DNA of 64,000 nt from Streptomyces indicus (GCF_900100315.1 NZ_FNFF01000001.1:868001-932000), one strand, 5' to 3'; shown: positions 8,799 to 17,688, counted from the stretch's first letter. Notes: generated by a model from the sequence alone, not told the origin. Numbers and translations: made by a program.

Positions 8799-9845
8799 CT
8801 ACGTCGTCTGGTTGCGCGACGTGCGGTTCTGCACGAGGACGGCGACGACGATGATCGCGCCCTTGGCGATCTGCTGGGTCGCGGTCTCCAGGTTGTTGAG
8901 ATAGAAGATGTTGGTGATCGTCTGGAAGATCAGCACGCCGAGCACGGCGCCGACGATGGTGCCGCGCCCGCCGCTGAGCAGGGTGCCGCCGATGATGCAC
9001 GCGGCGATGGCGTCGAGCTCGTAGAGATTGCCGTTGGTGTTCTGGCCCGAGCTGGTGAGCGCGATCAGCATGAACGCGGCGATACCGCAGCACAGTCCGG
9101 AGAGCAGATAGACGTAGAGGCGCTGCCTGCGTACGTCGATGCCCGCCAGGCGCGCGGCCTCGTCATTGCCTCCGACGGCGACGGTGCGGCGGCCGAAGGT
9201 GGTGCGATTGAGCACCAGCCAGCCGATGACCGCGACGCCGGCGAAGATCAGCGCGAGCGGCGGGATGCCGAGGACGTAGGAGTCCTTGTAGTTCAGCTCC
9301 ACGACCGAGGTGACGGTGACCGACTGGGTGCTGCCGTCGGTGATCTGCAGGGCGAGTCCGCGCGCCGAGGCGAGCATCGCGAGGGTGGCGATGAACGGCA
9401 CCATCCTGCCGAAGGCGATCAGCACGCCGTTGACGAGTCCGCACGCGACACCGACCAGGATCGCGGTGAACAGGATCCCCCAGAACCCGAACTCCTGGGT
9501 GGCCACCGTCGTCGCCCACACCGAGGCGAGCGCGACGATCGCACCGACGGAGAGGTCGATGCCGCCGCTGATGATCACGAAGGTCATGCCGACGGTGACC
9601 ACGCCGATGACCGAGGCCTGGGTGATCATCAGCTGGAAGTTGTCGACCGCGAGGAAGTTGTCTGGCTTGGTGATGCCTCCCGCCACGATCAGGGCGATCA
9701 GCACACCGAGCAGGGACAGCGTCTGCGTGTCGGCGCGGAAGAACGTGAGACGCCGAGAGCTCGGCTTCGAGGGCTCCTTGGGTGCGGCGAGCACAGTGGC
9801 GGCCTCGCGGCCGTCCTGGTCCGCCTTCGAGGCGGGGGTGGTCAT
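8799..9845 (-). CDS. Sugar ABC transporter permease (RbsC-like)
   Basis: Integral membrane protein of 348 residues with about ten hydrophobic segments, belonging to the BPD_transp_2 (RbsC/AraH) family; typical stretches are GMTFVIISGGIDLSVGAI and GGNDEAARLAGIDV. ATG 9845 overlaps the ATPase stop by four bases (ATGA), which shows translational coupling. The binding lipoprotein gene follows after 85 bases. It forms the membrane channel of the importer. Confidence 0.92.
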   Translation of the reverse strand: MTTPASKADQDGREAATVLAAPKEPSKPSSRRLTFFRADTQTLSLLGVLIALIVAGGITKPDNFLAVDNFQLMITQASVIGVVTVGMTFVIISGGIDLSVGAIVALASVWATTVATQEFGFWGILFTAILVGVACGLVNGVLIAFGRMVPFIATLAMLASARGLALQITDGSTQSVTVTSVVELNYKDSYVLGIPPLALIFAGVAVIGWLVLNRTTFGRRTVAVGGNDEAARLAGIDVRRQRLYVYLLSGLCCGIAAFMLIALTSSGQNTNGNLYELDAIAACIIGGTLLSGGRGTIVGAVLGVLIFQTITNIFYLNNLETATQQIAKGAIIVVAVLVQNRTSRNQTT

Positions 9846-11377
9846 GTCGCCGGGCTCCCTTCCATCACGAGATCGAGTACGCGGTGTTCGTCGAGCTCCT
9901 GCGCGGGCGACGTATGCACGACGCGGCCTTCGCGCAGGACGAGCACCCGGTCGGCGAGACCGAGCACTTCGGGGACTTCACTGGAGACGAGCAGGACGCC
10001 GAGACCCTCGTCGGCGAGCCGCCGGATGACGGCGTAGAGCTCGGCGCGCGCACCGACGTCCACGCCGCGCGTGGGCTCGTCGAGCAGCAGCACCTTGCAG
10101 CCGCGCAGCAGCCAGCGGGCGAGTACGGCCTTCTGCTGGTTGCCGCCGGACAGGGTCCGCACGGGCACGGCGGGGTTGTCGGGGCGCAGGGAGAGCTCCC
10201 GTACGGCCTTCTGCGCGGCCGTGAACTCGGCGCGCCGGTCGAGCCAACCGCTGCGGGAGAAGCGGGACATGGAGGAGACGGAGACATTGCGCGTGACCGA
10301 CTCCAGCATGAGCAGCGCCTGGTGCTTGCGCTCCTCGGGGGCGAGCCCGAGTCCGGCCCGGACCGCGGCCCGCACACTGCCCGGCTTCAGCTCCTCGCCG
10401 TCCACGAGGACACGGCCCGAACTGGCCTTCCTGGCACCGAAGATGGTCTCCAGGATCTCGGAGCGCCCCGAGCCGACGAGACCCGCGAGTCCGACGATCT
10501 CGCCGGGCCTGACCTCCAGGTCCAGCGGCTCGAACTCGCCCTCGCGGGACAGGCCTTCGGTCTTCAGAAGAGCCTTTCCCGCGGCGGCCTCCGCGGGCCG
10601 CTCGGGGAAGACGTACTCCACGTTCCGCCCGGTCATCAGGGAGACGACCTCACTGGTGGGCGTGGTCTTGGCGGGCAGTCCGACGGCCACGGCCCGGCCG
10701 TCCTTGAGGACGGTGACCCGGTCGCCGATGCGCCGGATCTCCTCCAGGCGGTGCGAGATGTAGACGACCGCGACACCGTCGGCGGTCAGGTCTCCGACGA
10801 TACGGAAGAGGTTCTCGACCTCGTCCGGGTCCAGGGCGGCCGAGGGCTCGTCCATCACGATCAGCCGCACCTCGTGCGACAGGGCGCGGGCCATCGACAC
10901 GATCTGCTGGTGCGCCGCGGAGAGCCGCCCGACGAGGGTGCCGGGGTCGATCTCGGGGTGTCCGAGCCGCTTGAGCAGCTGGGCCGCCCGCTCCTTGGCC
11001 TCCCGGCCCCGTACGACGAAACCGGCGCTGGTCGGCTCGTGCCCGAGGAAGACGTTCTCGGCCACGGACAGGTGCGTGACGAGGTCCAACTCCTGGTAGA
11101 TGGTGGCGATTCCGAGCCGCATCGCCGCGATGGGCGAGCGCAGCGTGACCTGCTCGCCCTGCCAGGTGATCGCGCCGTCGTCGGGCTGGTGGACCCCGGC
11201 GAGCACCTTGATCAGGGTGGACTTGCCGGCGCCGTTCTGCCCGAGCAGACAGTGCACCTCTCCGGGCAGCACTTCGAGGGCGACGCCGTCGAGCGCGCGG
11301 ACACCGGGAAAGGACTTGGTGATGCCGTCCATGTGCAGCAACGGCTGTTGGGGCGGAAGGTCGTGCTCTGGTGCCAT
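9842..11377 (-). CDS. Sugar ABC transporter ATP-binding protein (RbsA-like)
   Basis: A 511-residue ATPase with two fused nucleotide-binding domains, as in RbsA/MglA. The first has Walker A GQNGAGKST, signature LSAAHQQ and Walker B LIVMDEP. The second has a degenerate Walker A (GLVGSGRSE), signature LSGGNQQ and Walker B LLLDEPTRGVD, the usual asymmetric pattern. I chose ATG 11377 (MAPEHDLPP), which follows GAGGGG with seven bases between, rather than longer in-frame starts whose extra residues are Arg/Pro-rich. It is first in the leftward operon, and its stop overlaps the permease start. Confidence 0.92.
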   Translation of the reverse strand: MAPEHDLPPQQPLLHMDGITKSFPGVRALDGVALEVLPGEVHCLLGQNGAGKSTLIKVLAGVHQPDDGAITWQGEQVTLRSPIAAMRLGIATIYQELDLVTHLSVAENVFLGHEPTSAGFVVRGREAKERAAQLLKRLGHPEIDPGTLVGRLSAAHQQIVSMARALSHEVRLIVMDEPSAALDPDEVENLFRIVGDLTADGVAVVYISHRLEEIRRIGDRVTVLKDGRAVAVGLPAKTTPTSEVVSLMTGRNVEYVFPERPAEAAAGKALLKTEGLSREGEFEPLDLEVRPGEIVGLAGLVGSGRSEILETIFGARKASSGRVLVDGEELKPGSVRAAVRAGLGLAPEERKHQALLMLESVTRNVSVSSMSRFSRSGWLDRRAEFTAAQKAVRELSLRPDNPAVPVRTLSGGNQQKAVLARWLLRGCKVLLLDEPTRGVDVGARAELYAVIRRLADEGLGVLLVSSEVPEVLGLADRVLVLREGRVVHTSPAQELDEHRVLDLVMEGSPAT

Positions 11378-11716
11378 GGCATTTCCCCTCGGCGGGCGTG
11401 CGGTTCGTTGCCGGTGAGCGGGCAGGGCGGGTGCGGTGCGTGCCGTGAGCGGGCAGGGCGAAGCCGCGCGTCGTACCGGGCGCGGGTCCGGATGGGGCGG
11501 GACAGGGGCTCCCGGCAAGGGGGAGCAGCCTGTTGACTGGTGCGGCTCTTGCGGTCGTACGGGATCGTGCTCGGGGCGGTAGGTACGTGGGTGTGGTGCT
11601 GCGGTGCGCGATGGTGCTCGGGCGGCACGTGGGCGCCGCGCGGCCGTGCGGGTGGTGCGGCTCGTGCGAGTGGCGCAGGTGGAACGGGTGGCGCAGGTGG
11701 TGCGCGCCGGTCTGGA
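11378..11716. other. Intergenic region upstream of the sugar ABC operon, 339 bp
   Basis: The gap lies between the ROK regulator stop and the ABC operon start, both genes reading leftwards, so it likely carries the operon promoter and any ROK operator. It holds a direct repeat of TGAGCGGGCAGGGCG (near 11415 and 11446) and a GTG-rich low-complexity stretch (11590-11710). No convincing gene is present. Confidence 0.4.
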
Positions 11717-12916
11717 TCAGGCCGGCGAGAACAGGTGGTCGCTGATGAGCCGGGCCGCGCCGATCACTCCGGCGGTGGGGCCCAACTCGCCCAGGACGAT
11801 GGGCAGATTGCCGGTCGCGAGCGGCAGCGACTGGCGGTAGACCTGGGTGCGGATCGCGGCGAGCAGGGTGTGCCCGAGTCCGGTCACACCGCCACCGATC
11901 ACCACGAGCCCGGGGTTGAAGAAGGAGACCAGACCGGCGATGACCTGCCCGGTCCGGTTGCCGCCCTCGCGGATCAGCTCCAGGGCGGCGGCGTCACCGG
12001 CGGCCGCCGCGGCGGCCACGTCGGCGGCGCTGAGCCGGCCCTCGAAGCCCTCGGCCTCGATCAGCGCGGCGAGTTCGGGGGAACGGCCCGAGGTGGCCGC
12101 CTCCTCGGCGTCGCGCGCGAGCGCCGCACCGCTGAAGTGGGCTTCCAGGCAGCCCCGGTTGCCGCAGGCGCAGGGCCTGCCGTCCGGCTCCACCTGGATG
12201 TGGCCGATGTCGCCGGCCGAACCCGTCGTACCGCGGTAGACCTCGCCGCCGACGACGATGCCGCAGCCGATACCGGTGCCGATCTTGACGCAGAGGAAGT
12301 CCTGCACGGAGCGCGCGACGCCCGCGTGCTGCTCCCCCATCGCCATGAGGTTCACGTCGTTGTCGACCATGACCGGGCAGCCGAGGTCCTGGCTGAGCGC
12401 CTCCCTGACGGGGAAGCCGTCCCAGCCCGGCATGATCGGCGGCGCGACCGGAACGCCCTCGGGGAAGCGCACCGGACCCGGTACCCCGATCCCGGCCCCG
12501 TCGAAGCCTTCGGCGAGCCCCGAGGCCTTCAACTTCGCGGCCATGGCGAGGACTTGCTCGAAGATCGCGACGGGGCCCTCGCGGACGTCCATCGGCTGGT
12601 TGACGTGGCCGAGCACCTCGAGCTCCGCGTTGGTGACGGCCACGTCGACGGAGGTCGCGCCGATGTCCACGCCGAGGAAGCGCAGCTCCGGCGCGAGCCG
12701 GATGTTGTGGGAGCGGCGGCCGCCCCGCGAGGCGGCCAGGCCGTCGGCGACGACCAGGCCCGTCTCCAGGAGACGGTCCACCTCGACGGCCAGCTTCGAC
12801 CGTGACAGGTCGACCTGGTCGCCGAGCTGTGCCCGTGAGTTCGGCCCGCCGTCACGCAGCAGACGGAGCAGTCGCGCCTGGTGCGCGTTCGCGGGTCGAG
12901 CCGTCATTCGTCTCAC
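11717..12916 (-). CDS. ROK family transcriptional repressor
   Basis: About 399 residues: an N-terminal winged helix-turn-helix (HQARLLRLLRDGGPNSRAQLG, DLSRSKLAVEVDRLL) and a C-terminal ROK sugar-kinase-like domain with the ATP/sugar motif DIGATSVDVAVT and the zinc-binding Cys/His motif CACGNRGCLEAHFSG. GTG 12916 is preferred because GGAGG lies six bases upstream; ATG 12907 three codons later is the alternative. It is encoded just upstream of the sugar ABC operon in the same direction and probably senses the sugar or its phosphate to control it. Confidence 0.88.
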   Translation of the reverse strand: MRRMTARPANAHQARLLRLLRDGGPNSRAQLGDQVDLSRSKLAVEVDRLLETGLVVADGLAASRGGRRSHNIRLAPELRFLGVDIGATSVDVAVTNAELEVLGHVNQPMDVREGPVAIFEQVLAMAAKLKASGLAEGFDGAGIGVPGPVRFPEGVPVAPPIMPGWDGFPVREALSQDLGCPVMVDNDVNLMAMGEQHAGVARSVQDFLCVKIGTGIGCGIVVGGEVYRGTTGSAGDIGHIQVEPDGRPCACGNRGCLEAHFSGAALARDAEEAATSGRSPELAALIEAEGFEGRLSAADVAAAAAAGDAAALELIREGGNRTGQVIAGLVSFFNPGLVVIGGGVTGLGHTLLAAIRTQVYRQSLPLATGNLPIVLGELGPTAGVIGAARLISDHLFSPA

Positions 12917-13195
12917 GCCGCCCCTCCCGCCGTTCTCCGGCATCCGCTGGCTTTCGAGGGGAAAGTAGCAGCGGTTGACCTGTGGGGGAAGAAGTTGCGC
13001 AGGAATCCGGTCCAACTTTCTCCACGGACAGGACAAAGATGCGTTCGGGCCCGCTGGGACGGGTGCGTCGCGGGGTGGGCCGGGCGGTCAGGGCCGCGGG
13101 GTGGACAGCCCAGTGCGCGGCGTGGTGGTGGGGTGGACAGCCCGGCCCGGGCTTGCTGAGGTGGGAGTCCGCGCGCGAACGACGAGAGGGCTCGT

Positions 13196-14020
13196 ATGTT
13201 CCTGGTCACCGGCGCCACCGGCAACGTCGGCTCGGAAGTCGTCTCCCACCTGCTGCAACAGGGCGCCCCAGTACGGGCGTTCAGCCGCTCGGGCCGCCCT
13301 CGCACCGACTCCGCCGAGCCCTTCGCGGGCGATCTCAACGCTCCGTCCTCGGTGGCGGCCGCGCTCGACGGCGTCCGCGGAATCTTCCTGCTCCCCGGCT
13401 ACCAGCGGCTCCCCGAGACGCTGGCGCGGTGCGCGGAGGCGGGCGTGGAGCGCGTGGTGCTGCTCTCCAGCAGCTCGATCCCCGGCGGCGAGCGCACCAA
13501 CGCCGTCACCCGCTACATGATGGAGTCGGAGGAGGCCGTGCGGGCGAGCGGCCTCGCCTGGACCTTCCTGCGGCCGTGCGCCTTCGCCTCCAACGCCCTG
13601 CAATGGAAGGACCAGTTGGCGGCCGGCGATGTGATCCGCGCGCCCTTCCCGCACGTACGGCAGGCCACCCTGGACCCGTACGACATCGGCGCGGTCGCCG
13701 CCCTCGCCCTCACCTCACCCGGTCACGAGGGCCGGGCCTACGCCTTGAGCGGCCCGGAGCCGCTGCTGCCCGAGGAGCGGGTGCGGATCCTCGGGGAGGT
13801 GCTCGGGCGCAAGCTGGTCTTCGCCGGTCAGACGGACGAGGAGGCGCGGGCCGAGATGAGCGCGCAGATGCCGGCGCAGTACGTGGCGGCGTTCTTCCGC
13901 TTCTACGTGGACGGGACGCTGGACGAGTCGCCGGTGCGGCCGGCCGTGGAGCAGCTCACGGGCAGGCCGCCGCGCACGTTCCGCACCTGGGCCACGGAGC
14001 ATGCCGGGGCGTTCCGCTGA
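13196..14020 (+). CDS. NmrA-like NAD(P)-binding Rossmann protein
   Basis: A 274-residue atypical short-chain dehydrogenase of the NmrA/QOR2 type. The N-terminal VTGATGNVGSEVVSHLL loop is the NAD(P)-binding motif. The family includes quinone reductases and redox sensors that lack the usual Tyr-x3-Lys, and I see no such pair here. ATG 13196 follows GAGAGGG. It is monocistronic, divergent from the ROK gene across 279 bases and followed by a hairpin terminator. Substrate unknown. Confidence 0.82.
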   Translation: MFLVTGATGNVGSEVVSHLLQQGAPVRAFSRSGRPRTDSAEPFAGDLNAPSSVAAALDGVRGIFLLPGYQRLPETLARCAEAGVERVVLLSSSSIPGGERTNAVTRYMMESEEAVRASGLAWTFLRPCAFASNALQWKDQLAAGDVIRAPFPHVRQATLDPYDIGAVAALALTSPGHEGRAYALSGPEPLLPEERVRILGEVLGRKLVFAGQTDEEARAEMSAQMPAQYVAAFFRFYVDGTLDESPVRPAVEQLTGRPPRTFRTWATEHAGAFR

Positions 14021-14062
14021 GCTCGCACGGTCTGCCCACTGGCACCACACGGAGGCCCGGAC

Positions 14063-14098
14063 GCGGGGGCGAGCGCACAGGCGCGCGCCCGCCCCCGC
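14063..14098. terminator. Hairpin between convergent genes
   Basis: GCGGGGGCG (14063-14071) pairs with CGCCCCCGC (14090-14098), with further partial GCGC pairing inside. It lies between the ends of the NmrA-like gene and the DUF305 lipoprotein gene and probably ends both transcripts. Confidence 0.6.
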
Positions 14099-14110
14099 TC
14101 ACACGACGGA

Positions 14111-14773
14111 TCAGCTCTTGCCGAGCATCTCGTTCATCGCGTCGATCTCCTCGGACTGCGAGGTGATGATGGCGCCGGCCATCTTCTTCGCGGGCCCGTG
14201 GGCGCCCTCGGCCTGCTCCGTCTTCGCCATGGCGACAGCCCCTTCGTGGTGCTTGATCATCAGCTCCATGAAGGCGGTGTCGAAGGCCTCGCCCGAGGCC
14301 TTCTCGAGGTCCGCCATCTCCTCGGCGGTCATCATGCCGCCGCCCCCGCCATGGCTGCCGTGGCCGGCGTCGCCCTCGGCGGGCACGTCCTCGCCCCAGG
14401 AGGTGAGCCACCCCGTGAGGGTCTTGATCTCCGGGTCCTGGGCCTTCTTGATCTCCTCGGCCAGTCGCTTGAGCTCGGCCGACCGGGCGCGCTCGGGCGC
14501 GAGTTCGGCCATCTCGACCGCCTGGCGGTGGTGCGGGATCATGCCCTGCGCGAAGGCGACGTCGGCGGCGTTGAACGTGCTCTTCCCGTCCTGCGGAGCC
14601 GACGGGGAGGCCGCGGTGTGGCCGCCGCCGTGCCCGGCGGAAGCGTCCTCGCTCCCGCCGCAGGCGGCCAGGACGAAGGCGGCGGCACCGGCGGCGGCGA
14701 CCGCCACGGCACGGCGGAGACGGGTGCGCGTGCTGCTCTTGCGGAATGACATACGGGTCTTGCGCGATGACAT
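14111..14773 (-). CDS. DUF305 family lipoprotein
   Basis: A 220-residue exported lipoprotein: basic n-region, hydrophobic stretch and lipobox ending VLAAC. The mature part is a DUF305 four-helix domain with paired His/Met-rich motifs (FAQGMIPHHRQAVEMAEL and FMELMIKHHEGAVAMA) and a Gly/His-rich middle (GHGSHGGGGGMM). The family is tied to copper handling and extracytoplasmic stress. ATG 14773 follows AGGAG; ATG 14752 is a possible internal start with an imperfectly repeated first codon block. It follows the His-rich DUF6153 gene, suggesting a joint metal-related role. Confidence 0.85.
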   Translation of the reverse strand: MSSRKTRMSFRKSSTRTRLRRAVAVAAAGAAAFVLAACGGSEDASAGHGGGHTAASPSAPQDGKSTFNAADVAFAQGMIPHHRQAVEMAELAPERARSAELKRLAEEIKKAQDPEIKTLTGWLTSWGEDVPAEGDAGHGSHGGGGGMMTAEEMADLEKASGEAFDTAFMELMIKHHEGAVAMAKTEQAEGAHGPAKKMAGAIITSQSEEIDAMNEMLGKS

Positions 14774-14901
14774 GCGGGTATGACTCCTTCCCGCACGGCC
14801 CTTCGCTGCGGGCCGCGCGGATCTGCGGATTCCGGGTGTACGCGGGCACGGCAGCGCGGTACTCCGGCGCGGGCCGGGGTGTGCTGCCGTGGCGGTACGG
14901 C

Positions 14902-15324
14902 CTATATCCGCAGGAGTTGGAGTTCGGCGAGGTCGGGCGGTGCCCGGCCGCGCTCGGCCGAGGCGAAGGCACCGGCCGGCCGCGGCGGGGCGTCGGACTC
15001 GCCGACACCGGCCGGGCTAAGGGCGGGCGGTGCGTAGGGCGAGCCGATGCCGGTCGCCGCGCAGGTGCCGTCCGCATGCTCCAGGTGGTCGGAGCCGTGG
15101 CCTTCGTGTGCGCACCGCGCACGCTCGTGACCGGAGCCGGGCACCTGGGCCGTGTCCTTCGTATGCGCCATGGCGGCCGCGTGGGGCGTCGCCGGCGTCT
15201 GCGCGAGGGCGGCGCCGCCGGGCGGCAGGGCGTGCATGCCGAGGACCCCGGTCAGCACGGCGAGGACCAGCAGCACGAGGAGCCGCCCCGCGGGACGGCT
15301 CCTCGATGCGCTGCTGACGGTCAC
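14902..15324 (-). CDS. DUF6153-like small His/Cys-rich membrane protein
   Basis: A 140-residue protein with one N-terminal hydrophobic segment (LLVLLVLAVLTGVLGMHAL) and an extracytoplasmic part rich in His and Cys (CAHEGHGSDHLEHADGTC), ending in the sequence DLAELQLLRI common to this Streptomyces family. The His/Cys spacing suggests metal binding. The start is GTG 15324 with only a weak upstream ribosome site, so the exact start is uncertain. It lies between the GntR regulator and the DUF305 lipoprotein, all reading leftwards. Confidence 0.65.
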   Translation of the reverse strand: MTVSSASRSRPAGRLLVLLVLAVLTGVLGMHALPPGGAALAQTPATPHAAAMAHTKDTAQVPGSGHERARCAHEGHGSDHLEHADGTCAATGIGSPYAPPALSPAGVGESDAPPRPAGAFASAERGRAPPDLAELQLLRI

Positions 15325-15347
15325 CCGCTCATCGTACGCAGGGCACT

Positions 15348-16025
15348 TCAGCCAGCATTGCGCTGGTGGTACGTACGGCGGGTGTGCTCGGTGTGGGCGC
15401 GCATGATCTCGGTGGCGCGCTGCTCGTCGCGGTCGGAGATCGCCGCGATCAGCTCGCGGTGCTCGATCCAGGACTGCTTGCCGCGCTGGCGTGCGACGGG
15501 GGTGTAGTACCAGCGCACGCGCTGGTCGACGCGGGCGGCCAGTTCGGACAGGACGAGGTTGCCCGCCAGCTGCATGACCTTCGCGTGGAACTCGGCGTTG
15601 GTGGCGACCACCAGGTCCACCTCGCCGTCGGCGACCGCCTGCTCGCCCTTGGCGCAGAGCTCCTCGAGCGCGGCAATGCCGGCCGAGCCCGCGTTCGCCG
15701 CGGCGAGCCGCGCGGCCTCCGCCTCCAGGAGCGTACGCACGGTGAGGAGCTGGTCGGCCTCCTCCTCGGTGGGCTCGTGGACGAACGCGCCCTGTGCCGG
15801 CCGCAGATCCACCCAGCCTTCGGTGTTCAGACGCTGCAACGCCTCGCGCACCGGCTGGCGCGAGACGCCGAGGTGTCCGGCGAGCTCGCTCTCGACGAGA
15901 TGCTGGCCCGGGCGCAGGGACCTGGTCGTGATGAGTTCGAGCAGGGCCACGTACACGCGTTCGCGCAGCGGGCCGGGGCGTTCGAGCTTGGGCACCGCTC
16001 CTTGCGGCAGTCCAGCGGACAACAT
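15348..16025 (-). CDS. GntR family transcriptional regulator (FCD domain)
   Basis: A 225-residue regulator: N-terminal winged helix (LRERVYVALLELITTRSLRPGQ, LGVSRQPVREALQRL) and a C-terminal FCD ligand-binding domain of seven helices with metal-ligand-type residues (NAEFHAKVMQLAGN, HRELIAAISDRD). ATG 16025 follows AGGAGG; longer in-frame starts lack this. An operator-like site, ACTGTAGACGATAG, lies 67 bases upstream on the coding strand. The same site precedes the reductase-like and formate dehydrogenase genes, so it likely represses itself and them, responding to a small carboxylate. Confidence 0.88.
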   Translation of the reverse strand: MLSAGLPQGAVPKLERPGPLRERVYVALLELITTRSLRPGQHLVESELAGHLGVSRQPVREALQRLNTEGWVDLRPAQGAFVHEPTEEEADQLLTVRTLLEAEAARLAAANAGSAGIAALEELCAKGEQAVADGEVDLVVATNAEFHAKVMQLAGNLVLSELAARVDQRVRWYYTPVARQRGKQSWIEHRELIAAISDRDEQRATEIMRAHTEHTRRTYHQRNAG

Positions 16026-16091
16026 CACGAACCCCCTCCTGGGCGGCGCCACCGCCGCACGGTCAACTCGCCCCACACGGATGGGCATTGG

Positions 16092-16105
16092 CTATCGTCT
16101 ACAGT
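16092..16105 (-). promoter_or_regulatory. Putative GntR operator 1 (autoregulatory)
   Basis: Read on the minus strand: ACTGTAGACGATAG, upstream of the GntR gene. It matches the sites at 18318 and 19605 at ACTGTA, C and ATA. TGTAGACA-like cores are typical for FCD-type GntR proteins. Confidence 0.55.
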
Positions 16106-16229
16106 CTACCGAGCACAATTTCCAGCGTGGGTAAGAGTTGCCCTCATCACACAGGGATACGCCTGCGTACACAAAGCGACGACCGAGGCGCGTCCTCGCA
16201 CCTCGGCCGTCGCAGACGGAACGCCTTCT

Positions 16230-16385
16230 TCAGCCCGTGAAGAGCTGGGTGGCCTTCCGCACCAACTCGTAGAGGCCGTATCCCAGCGGGATCAGCACCC
16301 AGAGCCAGGCGAAGGCGATCAGGGCTCGCCGGTCGGGCGCACCGGCGCCCGGCTCAGGCGGACTGCTGCTCGACGGAGGAGTCAT
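16230..16385 (-). CDS. Small single-helix partner of the OFA transporter
   Basis: A 51-residue protein: short Pro/Ser-rich head (MTPPSSSSPPEPGAG), basic linker (APDRR) and one membrane helix (ALIAFAWLWVLIPLGYGLYELV), ending RKATQLFTG. Its ATG at 16385 lies inside the 3' end of the MFS transporter gene, a 32-base overlap in another frame, which implies translational coupling. Tiny one-helix proteins of this kind accompany OFA-type transporters in actinomycetes and are thought to be a small subunit. Its head resembles the transporter's own start (MTPPIAPPG). Confidence 0.75.
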   Translation of the reverse strand: MTPPSSSSPPEPGAGAPDRRALIAFAWLWVLIPLGYGLYELVRKATQLFTG

Positions 16386-17688
16386 CGGTGGCCTTTCGGG
16401 GTGCGGGGATGTGGTGGTGGCGCGGATGCACCGGGCGTACCAGCTCATTGGCGACGAACCCGACGACCAGCAGCCCGATCATGATGGTCAGGGACATTCC
16501 GTACAGGCCCGGGCCGCTCTTTCCGGCGCTTTCCTGGGAGTCGGCCACCCAGTTGACGATGAGAGGTCCGAGGACTCCGGCGGTGGACCATGCGGTCAGC
16601 AGCCGGCCGTGGATGGCGCCGACCTGATAGGTGCCGAACAGGTCCTTGAGATACGCGGGGACGGTCGCGAACCCTCCGCCGTAGAAGGAGAGGATCACCA
16701 GGGCGCAGAGGATGAACAGCGGCTTGGAGGAGTCGCCGAGCGTCACGATGAGCAGGTACATCAGCGCTCCGACACCGAGGTAGACCCGGTAGATGTTCTT
16801 GCGGCCGATCAGGTCGGAGGTGGAGGACCAGCCGATCCGGCCCGCCATGTTGGCCGCCGAGAGCAGCGCGACGAAGCCGGCCGCGGCGGAGACGGAGACC
16901 GGTGTGGCGGTGTCCGCGAAGAAGTCGGTGATCATCGGGGCGGCCTTCTCCAGGATCCCGATGCCGGCCGTGACGTTCATGCAGAGCACCACCCACAGAC
17001 ACCAGAACTGCGGGGTGCGGATGGCCTGGCGGGCGGAGACCTGCACGCCGGTGAGTTCGGCCGGCCTGCCGTCGGGTGTCTGCTCGGGCCGCGGCACCCG
17101 GATCAGGAGCACGCCCAGTGACATGAAGACGGCGTACGTGAGGCCGTGCACCAGGAAGGCCAGGGCGATGCCGCCGCTGGTGGCGCCGAAGGACTCGATC
17201 ATCTGCGCGGACCAGGGCGAGGCGATGAGCGCGCCGCCGCCGAAGCCCATGATGGCGATGCCCGTGGCCATGCCGGGCCGGTCGGGGAACCACTTGATGA
17301 GCGTGGACACCGGGGAGATGTAGCCGATGCCGAGCCCGACACCGCCGACGAACCCGTAACCGAGGACGATCAGCCAGTACTGCTCGGTGGCGGCCCCGAG
17401 CGAGGCGAGCAGGAAGCCGGACGAGAAGCAGACGAGGGCGACGGTCATCGCCCAGCGCGGCCCGTTGCGTTCGACGAGGGTGCCGCCGAAGGCGGCGGAC
17501 AGGCCCAGCATCACGATGCCGAGCTGGAAGGGCAGGGCGCTCTGCGTCCCGGTGAGGTCGAGCGCCGATTCCAGTGGGGGTTTGAAGACGCTCCAGGCGT
17601 AGGCCTGACCGATGGACAGATGCACCGAGAGGGCGGCGGGCGGGACGAGCCAGCGGCTCCAACCGGGTGGGGCGATCGGAGGGGTCAT
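16354..17688 (-). CDS. OFA family MFS transporter (oxalate/formate antiporter type)
   Basis: A 444-residue major facilitator protein with 12 predicted membrane helices. The opening SIGQAYAWSVFKPPLE and the motifs LVERNGPRWAM, GLGIGYISPVSTLIKWFPDRPGMATG and GWSSTSDLIGRKNIYRVYL are characteristic of the oxalate:formate antiporter family, whose members carry oxalate, formate, lactate or related monocarboxylates. ATG 17688 has a weak AGGG site. Proximity to the GntR regulator and the formate dehydrogenase operon makes formate or a formate-yielding acid a reasonable substrate; I saw no GntR-type site directly upstream of this gene. Confidence 0.85.
   Translation of the reverse strand: MTPPIAPPGWSRWLVPPAALSVHLSIGQAYAWSVFKPPLESALDLTGTQSALPFQLGIVMLGLSAAFGGTLVERNGPRWAMTVALVCFSSGFLLASLGAATEQYWLIVLGYGFVGGVGLGIGYISPVSTLIKWFPDRPGMATGIAIMGFGGGALIASPWSAQMIESFGATSGGIALAFLVHGLTYAVFMSLGVLLIRVPRPEQTPDGRPAELTGVQVSARQAIRTPQFWCLWVVLCMNVTAGIGILEKAAPMITDFFADTATPVSVSAAAGFVALLSAANMAGRIGWSSTSDLIGRKNIYRVYLGVGALMYLLIVTLGDSSKPLFILCALVILSFYGGGFATVPAYLKDLFGTYQVGAIHGRLLTAWSTAGVLGPLIVNWVADSQESAGKSGPGLYGMSLTIMIGLLVVGFVANELVRPVHPRHHHIPAPRKATDDSSVEQQSA

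Noticed and set aside
12992..13018. ROK operator candidate AAGTTG-N15-CAACTT upstream of the ROK gene
   Set aside because: Arms are only six bases, the spacer is long, and no second copy was found before the sugar operon, so it is too weak to annotate.
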